DNA from: Streptomyces sclerotialus
GTDB taxonomy: Bacteria; Actinomycetota; Actinomycetes; Streptomycetales; Streptomycetaceae
Direction: 5' to 3'
Length of the DNA stretch: 64,000 nucleotides
Assembly: GCF_040907265.1 (NCBI RefSeq)
Contig: NZ_JBFOHP010000002.1
Coordinates: forward strand, 1 to 64,000
The position numbers and the translations under genes are program-made. The notes under the pieces were generated by a model, which searched no databases, had not been told where the DNA came from, and saw only the letters and a list, made by a program, of their open reading frames with translations. Of the stretch, positions 26,127 through 35,069 are shown one piece after another (within the stretch, counting starts at the first letter, position 1; each line of letters begins with the position of its first letter).

Positions 26127-26169
26127 GGCACGTATCCCCGCCACGCCTTCGCGCAGAACCCGACGTCAC

Positions 26170-26845
26170 CGCGCGTTTGCCTGCGACGCGAGCATCTGAT
26201 CGGCGTCGAGGGGCCGCGAGCGCAGGATGCGGCCGGCTGCGCGCAAGGGGGCCGTGTCCCGTGGAAGGACGGTCTCGATGTCTCGGCGCCGGTCATACAG
26301 GACGGCCGGCTCGGCGGCGGGATGGCGTGGTGGGCCGTGCAGCGTGGTGACCGGATGGTGCTGGGGCGACGGGTGCCGTCCATGGCGGTCCGGCTGTCCC
26401 GGCAGCTGATCACCCGCAGGGAGCAGGGAGAGGTCGGTGGACCTCGGCCGCACCGGCCGCGGCGCAATCCAGCAGGTCAGCCGGTCATCGGAGTAGCGGG
26501 CAGTGACCATGCTGAGATGGGTGCCCTCGGACAACAGCCGCCCGTTCCGCACCCGTCACAGCAGATCGGGGTCGACGGCCTCCCGCGGGGCCTCCAAGCC
26601 GTCGTAGCAGCGTCGGCCAGCAGCATGCCGGGCCGCAGCGACGACGGCAGTCCTCGGATCTGCGGCTGTTCGGTGTGGCCGTGGCCGAAGACGGCGCCGA
26701 CCGCGGCCCGGCTGCCGCACTCGCCCAGGACTGGGAGCCGCAGCCGGGGGCAGCCGGCTGGATGAGGCGGACCTTCGGGGGCGCCTTTCGTTCGGCTCGC
26801 TGCTCTGACCGAGTCGCTCATCCCGTGTGCAGTCCCTGCTCCACG
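26170..26845 (-). mobile_element. Degenerate IS4-type transposase relic
   Basis: Minus frames give LPVLGECGSRAAVGAVFG and then LPSSLRPGMLLADA, followed in another frame by VRNGRLLSEGTHLSMV. IS4-type DDE transposases contain an SLRPGMLLLADR strand followed by a LLWRV stretch in this order. Several frame changes and substitutions make this a relic. The assignment rests on motif order only and is moderate. Confidence 0.4.
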
Positions 26846-26852
26846 GATGAGG

Positions 26853-27428
26853 TCAGGCCTGGCCCTCATTCAGGGCAGCTTGGGCGGCGGTCTGCGCGTC
26901 CGCGCCCAGCACCTGGTGCACAGCCATACCTGGCAACGCGGGAAGGTACGCCCAGTGCGTCACGGATTCGCTGCAGGGACGGCCGTAGGGCAGACGGACG
27001 ACACGATCGGAGTCGACGAAGCAATCGCGGTACTCGGTTCCGTCGTCGCCGACGTGGAGTGTGGTGAAGTGCATGGGCAGCACCAGCCAGAAGTCCTCCC
27101 CGGCCGCCGCATCGGACTCCGCCGTACTGTCGGGCGGATAGCGACCCCATGTCGCCGCTGCCACGGGCAGCCCCTCCTCCGGCAGTCCCTCATCAACGTT
27201 CACCCACTTGACCACTGCTTCCACGGCTGCTCCCGAGTTCGGTCCTTCTGGACTGCCCCACTCCGCAGAGATCAGCAGTCTCGTCTCAGGCGGACTACCG
27301 GGGAACTCTGTCACTGCCCCCGTGCTGTCCGTATTCGGCTGACGGTACACCCCGAACTCTGCCAGAACCGCTGCTCGCAGCTGCCGGCCTTTTGCTCGCC
27401 CGTCCGGAGACCAGAAGTGCGGGGGCAT
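26853..27428 (-). CDS. Hypothetical protein
   Basis: A 191-residue acidic protein beginning MPPHFWSPDGRAKGRQLRAA with recognisable coding character: TRLLISAEWGSPEGP, FWLVLPMHFTTLHVGDD and LPYGRPCSESVTHWAYL. No signal peptide or membrane helix is visible, and I do not recognise a family. The alternating beta-like stretches suggest a single alpha/beta domain. It lies upstream of the IS4-like relic and downstream of the TetR gene at 27675, with no obvious operon partner. Confidence 0.5.
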   Translation of the reverse strand: MPPHFWSPDGRAKGRQLRAAVLAEFGVYRQPNTDSTGAVTEFPGSPPETRLLISAEWGSPEGPNSGAAVEAVVKWVNVDEGLPEEGLPVAAATWGRYPPDSTAESDAAAGEDFWLVLPMHFTTLHVGDDGTEYRDCFVDSDRVVRLPYGRPCSESVTHWAYLPALPGMAVHQVLGADAQTAAQAALNEGQA

Positions 27429-27674
27429 GCGCCAAGCGACGTTCTGGCATCCGTGGTACGCGTAGTGCGCTGCCTCCCGGCGGCTCCAGCCAAGCCGCCT
27501 GTCCCGACCGCGCCCGGGTCCCCCTCACGGTGGCCATCGCCCATACGCGCGAGCCGGCGTAGGGGGTGCATCGTGGGCGTGCACTCCTCCATTGAGTCTT
27601 GTCCAACCTGGCTGCGGCAGGGCCCCGATACGGCTGTCGGCCTGCACGGATCGGCAGTCCTCCTGGTAGCGGGC

Positions 27675-28319
27675 TCACGGCGTGCTGGGCGAGTGCGTGA
27701 GTTGCAGGCGTGGAGCCGGTGGCAGCGGCGCAGGGGCTCCCTCCTCCGGTACGGCGCGGAACGCCTCGATCACATAGGCCGCGAAGCGGCGGGAGGCTGT
27801 GATCCGGGCGGCACGCGGCGTGTCTTGGAGGCCCCGGTGGGCCATGAGCATGAGGATCAGGTCGTCGACGACGAAGCCGGGGCGGAGCCGGCCCGACTCC
27901 TGGGCACGGCGCGCCAGTTCGGCGACCGCGCGCAGAGTCCGCTCCCGGTCGGCGGCGAAGTCCATGGCCTCGGGGAATTCCCTCATGAAGGCGTCGGCGA
28001 ATCCCCGGCTGTGCGCGTGGAGTTCGCAGATCCGCTCGACCAGGCTCCGGAATCCGTGCCACGGGTCCGAGTCCGCGAGGGCGTCGCTGACGGCGGCATG
28101 GCAGGCTCGCCGCTGCTCGGCGAAGGTCTCCACGATCAGGTCCTGCTTGGTCGGGAAGTGCCGGTACAGCGTGGCGGGGCCGACGCCTGCGTGCCGGGCG
28201 ACCTCGCGCATGGGCGCACTCAGGCCCTCCTCGCCGAACACCGCGCGGGCGGAATCCAGGATACGGGCCCGGTTGTCGCGGGCGTCGGAGCGCACGGTCC
28301 GAGGCAAGTGGCCGGTCAT
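27675..28319 (-). CDS. TetR-family regulator
   Basis: A 214-residue regulator. The helix-turn-helix domain is at residues 15-65 (ARILDSARAVFGEEGLSAPM, AGVGPATLYRHFPTKQDLIV), and the C-terminal domain has the TetR_C_33-like pattern. It is divergent from the oxidoreductase at 28485, with an inverted repeat in the gap, and probably represses that gene. The last 20 residues are Pro-rich and disordered. Confidence 0.88.
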   Translation of the reverse strand: MTGHLPRTVRSDARDNRARILDSARAVFGEEGLSAPMREVARHAGVGPATLYRHFPTKQDLIVETFAEQRRACHAAVSDALADSDPWHGFRSLVERICELHAHSRGFADAFMREFPEAMDFAADRERTLRAVAELARRAQESGRLRPGFVVDDLILMLMAHRGLQDTPRAARITASRRFAAYVIEAFRAVPEEGAPAPLPPAPRLQLTHSPSTP

Positions 28320-28339
28320 CGTCTCTCACTTTACTCAAC

Positions 28340-28355
28340 CGGACGGGGGCGTCCG
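28340..28355. promoter_or_regulatory. TetR operator candidate
   Basis: CGGACG-GGGG-CGTCCG forms an inverted repeat with 6-bp arms, 20 bp upstream of the TetR start and 130 bp before the divergent oxidoreductase gene. Confidence 0.4.
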
Positions 28356-28484
28356 TTACGTTCCGATGGCGGTGGCACCACCCCGCCCCGGCGCTCTGCC
28401 GGTGACGCCCCGGCTGCGGGGCCGACTCGACGCCCACGACCGCAACAGCCGCGGTCCGTCCCACCACCGACCCGAGGAGCAGCG

Positions 28485-29450
28485 ATGAAAGCCGTCGTCA
28501 TCAGGACGTTCGGAGACCCCGACGGCCTGGAGGTCGTCGACCTGCCCGTGCCCGTTCCTGCCCCGGGGCAGGTGCAAATAGCGACGGAGGCGATCGGGGT
28601 GGGCGGCGTGGACGCCATGATCCGCCGGGACACGCTCGCCGCGTACGGCTTCCGGGAGGGCCATCTCCTCGGCAGCGAGGTGGCGGGAAGGGTCACCGCG
28701 GTGGGAGAGGGCGTGGACGCCTCGTGGCTCGGGCGGCGGGTGTGGGCATTCACCGGATTGTCCGGTGGGTACGCCGAGCAGGCCGTCACCGCGGTCGAGG
28801 ACGTCCTTCCCCTGCCCGACGGCCTGACCGGCGCCGATGCGGTGACTCTCGGCGGCTCCGGCGTGGTCGCCCACTTCGCCCTGGACCGGGCCCGTTTCCT
28901 CCCCGGCGAAACGGTGCTGGTGCGCGGTGCGGCGGGCAGCATCGGGATCACGGCCGTCCAGCTCGCAGCCAAAGGCGGCGCGGGCGCCGTGGCGGTCACC
29001 ACCTCATCGGCGGAGCGTGGCGCCCGCCTGCGGGACCTGGGCGCGTCCCATGTCCTCGACCGCTCCGGCGAGGGCGGCGGTCCGGACGCGCCGACGGGCT
29101 TCGACGTGGTGATCGATGTCGTAGCGGGACCCCAGCTGTCCCCCTTCCTGGACAAGTTGAACTCCAACGGGCGGTATGTGGCTGTCGGTCTGGTCGGTGG
29201 ACAGCCGCCGGCGGACTTCGGCGTGCGCCTGATGGGCGCCTTCCGCAGGTCGCTGTCGTTCGCCACCTTCAGCTCCGACACCGTGCCCGGCCCCGACCGG
29301 CAGACCGTACGGTCATCCCAGTTCGCCGATGCCGCACACGGGAACCTGCGCACGGTCGTGCACGAGGTGCTGCCGCTGGACCAGGCGGTGCTGGCCCACC
29401 GCGAAATGGATGCGGGCAAGGTGTTCGGCAGGGTCGTGCTGGCACCCTGA
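28485..29450 (+). CDS. NADP-dependent quinone oxidoreductase (zinc-free MDR)
   Basis: A 321-residue medium-chain dehydrogenase of the quinone reductase branch: MKAVVIRTFGDPDGLEVVDL at the start, EVAGRVTAVGEGVD in the GroES-like domain and VLVRGAAGSIGITAVQLAA as the nucleotide fold. DKLNSNGRYVAVGLVGG and GKVFGRVVL close the domain. The structural zinc cysteines of alcohol dehydrogenases are absent, as expected for this branch. GAGGAG lies just before the ATG at 28485. It is controlled by the divergent TetR gene at 27675, by inference. Confidence 0.88.
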   Translation: MKAVVIRTFGDPDGLEVVDLPVPVPAPGQVQIATEAIGVGGVDAMIRRDTLAAYGFREGHLLGSEVAGRVTAVGEGVDASWLGRRVWAFTGLSGGYAEQAVTAVEDVLPLPDGLTGADAVTLGGSGVVAHFALDRARFLPGETVLVRGAAGSIGITAVQLAAKGGAGAVAVTTSSAERGARLRDLGASHVLDRSGEGGGPDAPTGFDVVIDVVAGPQLSPFLDKLNSNGRYVAVGLVGGQPPADFGVRLMGAFRRSLSFATFSSDTVPGPDRQTVRSSQFADAAHGNLRTVVHEVLPLDQAVLAHREMDAGKVFGRVVLAP

Positions 29451-29805
29451 GCCCGGCACGAATTCGCGGCTCCAGGTAACGGAACGGGACCCGCTCGGGT
29501 CGTGGCCGACGCCCACCGCCGACTGTCGCCACCGCCAGCGGCCGGGCACGTACGTGGCATGGTCGATCACCGCTGTCTTCGCCCGGCGTCAGCACGCGGG
29601 CGCCTCGGGGCAGCGCCCGTACCGCTGCACGCCGAGCCTCGGACAGGGCGAGTAGGCCGGACAAGTAGCGCAGGGTCGCGCTGGACAGATCGATTGCCGA
29701 GGGATGGACAAGTACGCGAAGCGCCTGCCGATCGGTCAGGTCGGAAGCGGCTCCTTATCAGCACCGGTCGCCCGGCGATGGCGGTCTGCGTGACCGCGAA
29801 TGTGG
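29451..29805. other. Intergenic region without a supported gene
   Basis: The 355 bp between the oxidoreductase and the SGNH hydrolase (convergent genes) show no frame with family features. A minus-strand stretch LRYLSGLLALSEARRAAVRA looks coding-like but has no start, no extent and no recognised family. Confidence 0.5.
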
Positions 29806-30984
29806 TCAGCCGGTCTTGGTGGCGAAAGGACCGCCGTCGCCGAACGCAAGCCGCCCGAAGTTCTCGCCGATGCGGCGGTGTCCTGCCGTATCAGGGTGGA
29901 CCTCGTCCGGCATGGGAAATTGTGCGTAGTCCCGCTCGCCGTACAGATCACGGCCGTCGAGGTAGTGCAGGTTCGCATCGTGAGCCGCCCGCTGTTCGAC
30001 GATCCGGGCGAGTTCATCACGGATGACGTTGAGTGTCAGGCGCCCGGCGGCGCGTTCGGCCGGATCACCGGTGGCCCTGAATCGCACGGTCCCGCCGTCG
30101 AAATCGGGGCCGAGCGGGCCTGGGGTGTCTTCGTGGATCGGACAGAGGACGGGAGACACAACCAGCAGCGGCGTGGTCGGATGCCCCTCGCGGATGGTGT
30201 CGAGGAAACCGTGGACCGCAGGGGCGAAGGCGCGCAGGCGCATGGCGTCGGCGGTGACGACATTGATGCCCACCTTGACGCTGATCAGGTCGGCAGGGGT
30301 GTCCCGCATCGCACGGGCGGTGAACGCATCCAGCAGTGCACTGCCGCCGAACCCCATGTTGACCAGCTCCACGTCGCCTTGGGCGGCTGCCAGGGCCGGC
30401 CAGATGGCGGTCGGGTGGGTGGCGTTCGAGCCGTGGCTGATGGAACTGCCATGGTGCAGCCACACCCTGCGCCCGCTGTCCGGTACCGGCTCGACAGGGG
30501 CGTCGGTGCGCAGGGCGATCAGCTCGGTGATCTCCGTATGCGGGAGCCAGATCTCAACGTCCTTGTCCACCGCCGGCAGACCGGTGAACCGGGCGGTGCC
30601 GGCAGGCCCCTCCGACAGCTCGGAGGACTGGGTGAACATGTCGGTGACCGTGCGCACGTTTCCGCCGGCCACCGTGGCCTGAGCAGCGAGACGGCCGTCG
30701 ACCAGCAGGTCGTACACGCCGTCCGCCGGAGCCGGGAAACCCGGGTAGACCCGCTTGGTGGGCAGCGTGTCCAGCTCGACCGTGGTGGCCCGGGTGCGGA
30801 AAACCACCCGCACGCCGGAGGACTGGGCCTCGGATACGGCCAGCATGTCGTCAGGGATCTGCCGGCGCGCCCAGGCGGGCAGCCGATGCGGCAGCAGACC
30901 GTGCACAGTCGCTTCCACATCGAGTGAACCGCGCAGGATGTCGACGGTGACAGGTGTGGTGATCGTGGCGTGCTCAGTATTCAT
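29806..30984 (-). CDS. SGNH/GDSL-type esterase
   Basis: A 392-residue two-domain protein. The N-terminal 150 residues are a beta-rich accessory domain (RVVFRTRATTVELDTLPTKR), as in SGNH hydrolases of the carbohydrate-esterase type. The catalytic domain shows HHGSSISHG with the nucleophile Ser near residue 180, GFGGSALLDAF with the block II Gly, KVGIN in place of the GxND block, and DEVHPDTAGH with the Asp-His pair. There is no signal peptide, so it is probably cytoplasmic; acyl-ester hydrolysis is expected. The ATG at 30984 gives the usual N-terminus with GGTGGAAG upstream. The longer open frame upstream is Pro-rich and not credible. Confidence 0.85.
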   Translation of the reverse strand: MNTEHATITTPVTVDILRGSLDVEATVHGLLPHRLPAWARRQIPDDMLAVSEAQSSGVRVVFRTRATTVELDTLPTKRVYPGFPAPADGVYDLLVDGRLAAQATVAGGNVRTVTDMFTQSSELSEGPAGTARFTGLPAVDKDVEIWLPHTEITELIALRTDAPVEPVPDSGRRVWLHHGSSISHGSNATHPTAIWPALAAAQGDVELVNMGFGGSALLDAFTARAMRDTPADLISVKVGINVVTADAMRLRAFAPAVHGFLDTIREGHPTTPLLVVSPVLCPIHEDTPGPLGPDFDGGTVRFRATGDPAERAAGRLTLNVIRDELARIVEQRAAHDANLHYLDGRDLYGERDYAQFPMPDEVHPDTAGHRRIGENFGRLAFGDGGPFATKTG

Positions 30985-31402
30985 CGCTTCCACCTGGATC
31001 AGCGTTTCGGGAGTACGAAGATGCGCCGGTGCCGGCGCGGGGACCGTATCCGGTGGTGTGTCCCTCATCCGGTCAGGGCGTGGTCCGGTTCCGGAGCTGA
31101 GCGTCGAGGGAATCCGCGCTCCAGACCCAGGATTGCTGTGCGCCGGGGATGCTGGAAGCCTCCGGCCGACTCCGGGCTGACGGACGTCAGGGCGCGGGGG
31201 TGCCTCTGTTTCGTCGGACGGTTGGTGGTGGGAGCGCGGGGGGGTCCGGGAGGGAGTGTGTATGCCGGTGGTGGGTGCATGGCGGTGCGGGGGCTGGGGT
31301 GCTGGGGGCGGTAGCGTCGGGTGTGGTGGAGAGGCTCGTCCCGCAGTGTTTTTCTGTGTGGTGACTCCCTGCCCTCTTGCCGAGCACGAATGAAGGAGCA
31401 CT
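30985..31402. other. Divergent intergenic region
   Basis: This 418-bp gap separates the SGNH esterase (leftward) from the PobA-like gene (rightward). It must hold both promoters, but I see no strong palindrome or recognisable boxes. No regulator gene is adjacent. The stretch 31180-31320 is very G-rich on the plus strand. Confidence 0.5.
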
Positions 31403-31405
31403 GTG

Positions 31406-32605
31406 GTGGGGACCATCGAGACCCAGGTGGCTGTCGTCGGTGCCGGGCCTGCGGGCCTGACGCTGGCGACGCTGCTGCACGAGCGGGGTGTGGACTGTGT
31501 AGTGGTGGACAAGTTCGACCATGAGCAGCTGGTGGCCCGGGCCCGGGCCGGTTTTCTGGAGCGCCGTACCGTGCAGCTGCTGGACCGTTTGGGGCGTTCG
31601 AAGCGGTTGCGTGCCGAGGGGCTGCCGCACACCGCGTGCGAGTTCCGGTATGACGGTGAGGTGGTGCGGCTGGATTACGGGGAGCTGTGCGGTGACGCGC
31701 CGAGCTTTGTGTATCCGCAGCAGGAGGTGGTGGCCGATCTGCTGGAGGGGTATCAGGCGGCGGGTGGATCTGTGCTGCTGGGACACCCTGTGGTCGGTCT
31801 GGGCGATGAGCGGGGGCTGCCGGTGGTGCGGTGTGCGGAGGGCACAGTGGTGCGAGCCGAGGTGGTGGTGGAGGCGGCCGGTCAGTACGGTCCGGTGCGC
31901 GGCGCCCTGCCTGCTGAGGCGTTCACCGAGTACGACGTGCGGCACGGTGTTCGGCTGCTGGGTGTGCTGGCGCAGACGCCGCCTTTCGCGCCGCATACCG
32001 TCTACGGCCAGCACGGCGACGGGTTCGCAGGGCAGATGCTGCGTTCGCCGGAGGTGACGCGCCTGTACGTGGAGGTGGCCGAGGGCGAGGGCGTGGCGGA
32101 CTGGCCTGAGGAGCGGTTGTGGCGGGAGCTGGAGGGCCGGCTGGCACTGCCGCCGGGGGTGCTGCGGCGGGGGCCGGTGCTGGAGCGGTCGCTGGTGGAG
32201 ATGCGGACGCGGGTGGTGGAGCCCATGCATCTGGGGCGGGTGGCGCTGGTGGGGGATGCGGCGCACATCGTGCCACCGTCCGGTGGAAAGGGGATGAACC
32301 TGGCCATGGCCGATGCGGCCGATCTCGCGGTCGCCCTGGGCCGGTACTTCTGTGGTGGTGCCGGTGGGGAGGTGGGCGAGGTGCTGGCGGCCTACTCGCG
32401 GCGGCGCCTGGCCGATGTGTGGCAGGTGCAGGAGTTCAGCCACTTCATGCTGCATCTCCAGCACGGTCCGCGGCCCGGTACCCCGGATGCGGAGTATCTG
32501 GAGCGGCTGCGACGGGCCCGGCTGTTCCGGCTGCGGGAGGATCCGGCCTACGCGCGTGCCTTTCTGGAGCGTTACATGGGGCCGGAGCTCGCGCCGGAGA
32601 TCTGA
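31406..32605 (+). CDS. pobA: 4-hydroxybenzoate 3-monooxygenase-like flavoprotein
   Basis: A 399-residue FAD-dependent aromatic hydroxylase. GAGPAGLTLATLLHERGVD is the N-terminal dinucleotide fold, ARARAGFLERRTVQLLDRLG is typical of the PobA group, and GDAAHIVPPSGGKGMNLAM is the second FAD motif. The end, AYARAFLERYMGPEL, also fits PobA. It would convert 4-hydroxybenzoate to protocatechuate with NAD(P)H and oxygen. No protocatechuate ring-cleavage genes are adjacent, so the substrate may be a secondary metabolite. Starts at GTG 31403 and 31406 are both possible after AAGGAG; 31406 has better spacing. Confidence 0.78.
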   Translation: MGTIETQVAVVGAGPAGLTLATLLHERGVDCVVVDKFDHEQLVARARAGFLERRTVQLLDRLGRSKRLRAEGLPHTACEFRYDGEVVRLDYGELCGDAPSFVYPQQEVVADLLEGYQAAGGSVLLGHPVVGLGDERGLPVVRCAEGTVVRAEVVVEAAGQYGPVRGALPAEAFTEYDVRHGVRLLGVLAQTPPFAPHTVYGQHGDGFAGQMLRSPEVTRLYVEVAEGEGVADWPEERLWRELEGRLALPPGVLRRGPVLERSLVEMRTRVVEPMHLGRVALVGDAAHIVPPSGGKGMNLAMADAADLAVALGRYFCGGAGGEVGEVLAAYSRRRLADVWQVQEFSHFMLHLQHGPRPGTPDAEYLERLRRARLFRLREDPAYARAFLERYMGPELAPEI

Positions 32606-32673
32606 AACCCGCGGGTACGGGAGGGCCTCTTCATCCGGTTCCGGGGGTGCCGCGGGGGTGGCTTCTGGGGCGG

Positions 32674-33120
32674 TCAGGCGTCCGGTGGCGGGGACTGCCG
32701 GGCGAGGAACTCGGCAAATGCCGCGCTCTGTTGGGGGCTCATCCGGCCCTGCCGGCCGATCCTCGCAAGGTCTTGCAGGCGGTCGAACTCGGCGGCCGGC
32801 AGCAGGACGGCGACCGCCACGCCGTCATCCTGGGTGAAGGTGATGCCCTCGCCGTCCGTGTGGGCGTGTCTGAGGAAGGGCCCGGCCTTCATCGGCGCAC
32901 GCATAACGGCTTCGTCGTCCGTCTTCGGCAGCCGGTCGGCGACCGGCGCGCCGTGGCCGGCGGCGGCCTGCTCGTCCAGTTCGGTCAGTTCCGCCGCCGG
33001 CAGGAGGACGGCGGCCGGTTCGCCGCCGGCGGTGAGCGTCAGGCGCCGGCCGGTGTCGTGCACCCGGCGTACCAGGGCGGCGAAGTCGGCCACGGCCTCC
33101 GCCATCTCCACGCTGCTCAT
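32674..33120 (-). CDS. Tandem Phd/YefM-like antitoxin domain protein
   Basis: A 148-residue protein with two copies of the same short pattern. Residues 10-48 read FAALVRRVHDTGRRLTLTAG then EPAAVLLPAAELTELDE. The region around residues 90-120 reads GITFTQDDGVAVAVLLPAAE and FDRLQDL. This R/T-A-V-L-L-P-A-A-E-F/L pattern is found in Phd/YefM-type antitoxins, where it precedes the toxin-binding tail. Two domains in one chain and no adjacent toxin ORF are unusual. It could act as a stand-alone DNA-binding protein. Confidence 0.6.
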   Translation of the reverse strand: MSSVEMAEAVADFAALVRRVHDTGRRLTLTAGGEPAAVLLPAAELTELDEQAAAGHGAPVADRLPKTDDEAVMRAPMKAGPFLRHAHTDGEGITFTQDDGVAVAVLLPAAEFDRLQDLARIGRQGRMSPQQSAAFAEFLARQSPPPDA

Positions 33121-33662
33121 GTCCGTGAACCTACCGGAAGAGCTGGAGGGGCGGTGCGCAGGTACAGGTGGCTCGTACCGGGCATGGTCGCCGCCCAGCC
33201 GGGGCCCTGCTGGAGCGGATATGAGAGGTCATCGCCGCCTGCGTTTCTCCGATGCGCGGGGCGCTCGCGGGGCTCGGAGGGTGCGGCGGCCGGCGAAAGG
33301 CGGGGGGCTAGCGCAAAGGAACGCATCGACAGTGCGAAGGAGCGGGTCGGCAGTGCGAAAGATCGGGGCGGCAGTGTGGCCTGATACGGATGCCTCGCGC
33401 CGCGCCGACGTTCCTTGCCAACGTTCCCTGCCAACGTTCCTTGTCAACCGGTTCCCTGCCCGGAGAAGAGGCCTTTCACCGTCGTCCCCGTCCTCGCCCT
33501 CGTACCCGTCCTTGCACCCGGGGGCCTTTCGTCTTCCTTTCAAGAAGAGGACACCGCGTGCTGGGCTGGAGCGGGCCCTGGCGAAGCCTGGTGGCGCTGC
33601 TCAACACCAAAAAGGGCGTTCTCTGTGGCGACCTGCGTCTGTTTTCGTGTGGCGGGCGGACC
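33121..33662. other. Intergenic region with two tandem arrays
   Basis: No gene is supported. Bases 33310-33372 hold three 21-bp units (AGTGCGAAGGAGCGGGTCGG plus C as the middle copy). Bases 33408-33460 hold three to four 13-bp units of ACGTTCCTTGCCA. The 21-bp units would encode SAKERVG-like heptads in one frame, but that frame has no start or domain context. Confidence 0.7.
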
Positions 33663-34184
33663 TCAGCTCTTGACGGCCTCTGCGATCTGCACAGCCGCCT
33701 GCGCGGGGGTGAGGTGTGTGGTGTCGACGACCTCGGCCGCGTCGTGCAGCCACGTACGGGCCGCCTCGGCATAGGGCTGGAGGTACGCCAGGCGGAACGG
33801 GGAGGGGCCAAGGACAGTGTCCCCCTCGATGCGCCCGCGGAGGGTGCCTTGGTCAGCGTGTAGGACGAAGTGCCGTACAGGGATGGCGTGTTGGGCGAGG
33901 CCCGTGCTGATCTCGCGCCAGTACTGCTCGACCAGGACCGTCATGGGCACCACCAACGTGCCGCCGGTGTAGTCAAGGACGCGGCGGGCGGTCTCAACGA
34001 CGAGGGGCCGCCACGGCGGCCAGTGCTGGAAATTGTCCGTCGCAGGCAGCCCCGGCGTGATGTCCATGAGTGTCTCGCCGACCTTCTCGGCATCGAACAC
34101 CCGTGAATCCGGGAGCAGAGCCGGCAGGAGTGCACTGGTCGTCGTCTTGCCCGCGCCGTGGGTGCCGTTGAGCCATACGATCAC
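33663..34184 (-). CDS. TmrB-like P-loop ATPase/kinase
   Basis: A 173-residue P-loop protein starting VIVWLNGTHGAGKTTTSALL, with Walker A GTHGAGKT at residues 7-14. TGGTLVVPMTVLVEQYW and HFVLHADQGTLRGRI align with TmrB-type proteins and related small-molecule kinases, where the second strand carries V/I-V-P-M-T. TmrB confers tunicamycin resistance by binding the drug; other members are kinases of uncertain substrate. The GTG at 34184 gives the family start. It lies alone, facing the 880-bp noncoding gap. Confidence 0.7.
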   Translation of the reverse strand: MIVWLNGTHGAGKTTTSALLPALLPDSRVFDAEKVGETLMDITPGLPATDNFQHWPPWRPLVVETARRVLDYTGGTLVVPMTVLVEQYWREISTGLAQHAIPVRHFVLHADQGTLRGRIEGDTVLGPSPFRLAYLQPYAEAARTWLHDAAEVVDTTHLTPAQAAVQIAEAVKS

Positions 34185-35069
34185 ACACCCCACGCTAGCG
34201 CGGTGCAAGGTCATGACGTACGGACACCGCAGAAAACCAGCACGGTGACTCCGTTGCTCGGCAGGCCACCGCGCGGCCACCCAGCGAGAGGTGCGGACCG
34301 TATGGAAGGACAGCCCGACCTCCTCAGCGGACCAGCGGACCAGCGGACCAGCGGATCAGCGAAGCAGCGAAGCAGCGAAGCAGCGAAGGAACCGTAACAA
34401 CGGGACGGTCTCCAGCGCCGCCTCACTCACTGCGAGCTGACACCGCGTCATGGCGTTCGCTGCTTCACCGCGTTCGTCACCAGCTCATCGAACCGGATGC
34501 GCAGCACGTTGCCGACCGACCATCTGGGCCCCGGTTCTCACCCCTCACGAACCGAAGCGCCGGCCCTTGCCGAACGGGGAGGCCCCGGGTAGGACGGCTA
34601 CTCAGAGCGGGCCCGCGATATCAGCGGACCGGAGCACGTCAGTGCGGGGGGAACTTCAGCAAGGTCGGCAGGGCGCTCACCGAGGGCCTTCACACCCCTC
34701 CGTCGCCGATCGCGACAGAGGAGGAGCAAACCCGCGTTCGGAACTCGAACGCGAGTACCATTTCCGGGCAGACCGGTCGAGTGAGGCATTTCGGCCGACA
34801 CGCCTCCGCCATGGGGTCACCGCCGGACCGCCCCCGAGGCGGTTCATGGCCCCAACCTGCCTAAATGTCAGGAAAATATGCCAGCGGGAAGACGGAGCCT
34901 TCGGGCAGGTCATCCGCCGTCCGCGAGGCCAGACACGCAATCAGGCCGTTTATACGCTCGGAGCGCGGGTTACAGGTCGGCCTTGTCGGCTCCCCACATT
35001 TCGGAGCGGGCCACCAGCTCTTCACGGTCTTGCCCGGGAGCGGTGCACGACAAGGTGCAAGGACTGACT
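34185..35069. other. Long intergenic region upstream of the sugar operon
   Basis: No gene is supported in 885 bp. Bases 34326-34389 are an 8-bp tandem array, first about four AGCGGACC units and then about four AGCGAAGC units. Bases 34855-34960 are less GC-rich than the surroundings and are the likeliest site for the promoter of the operon starting at 35070. Confidence 0.6.

Noticed and set aside
33310..33372. Heptad-like SAKERVG repeats resembling CsbD-type stress proteins
   Set aside because: Only three units of a tandem DNA repeat, with no start codon, ribosome site or flanking domain in that frame.
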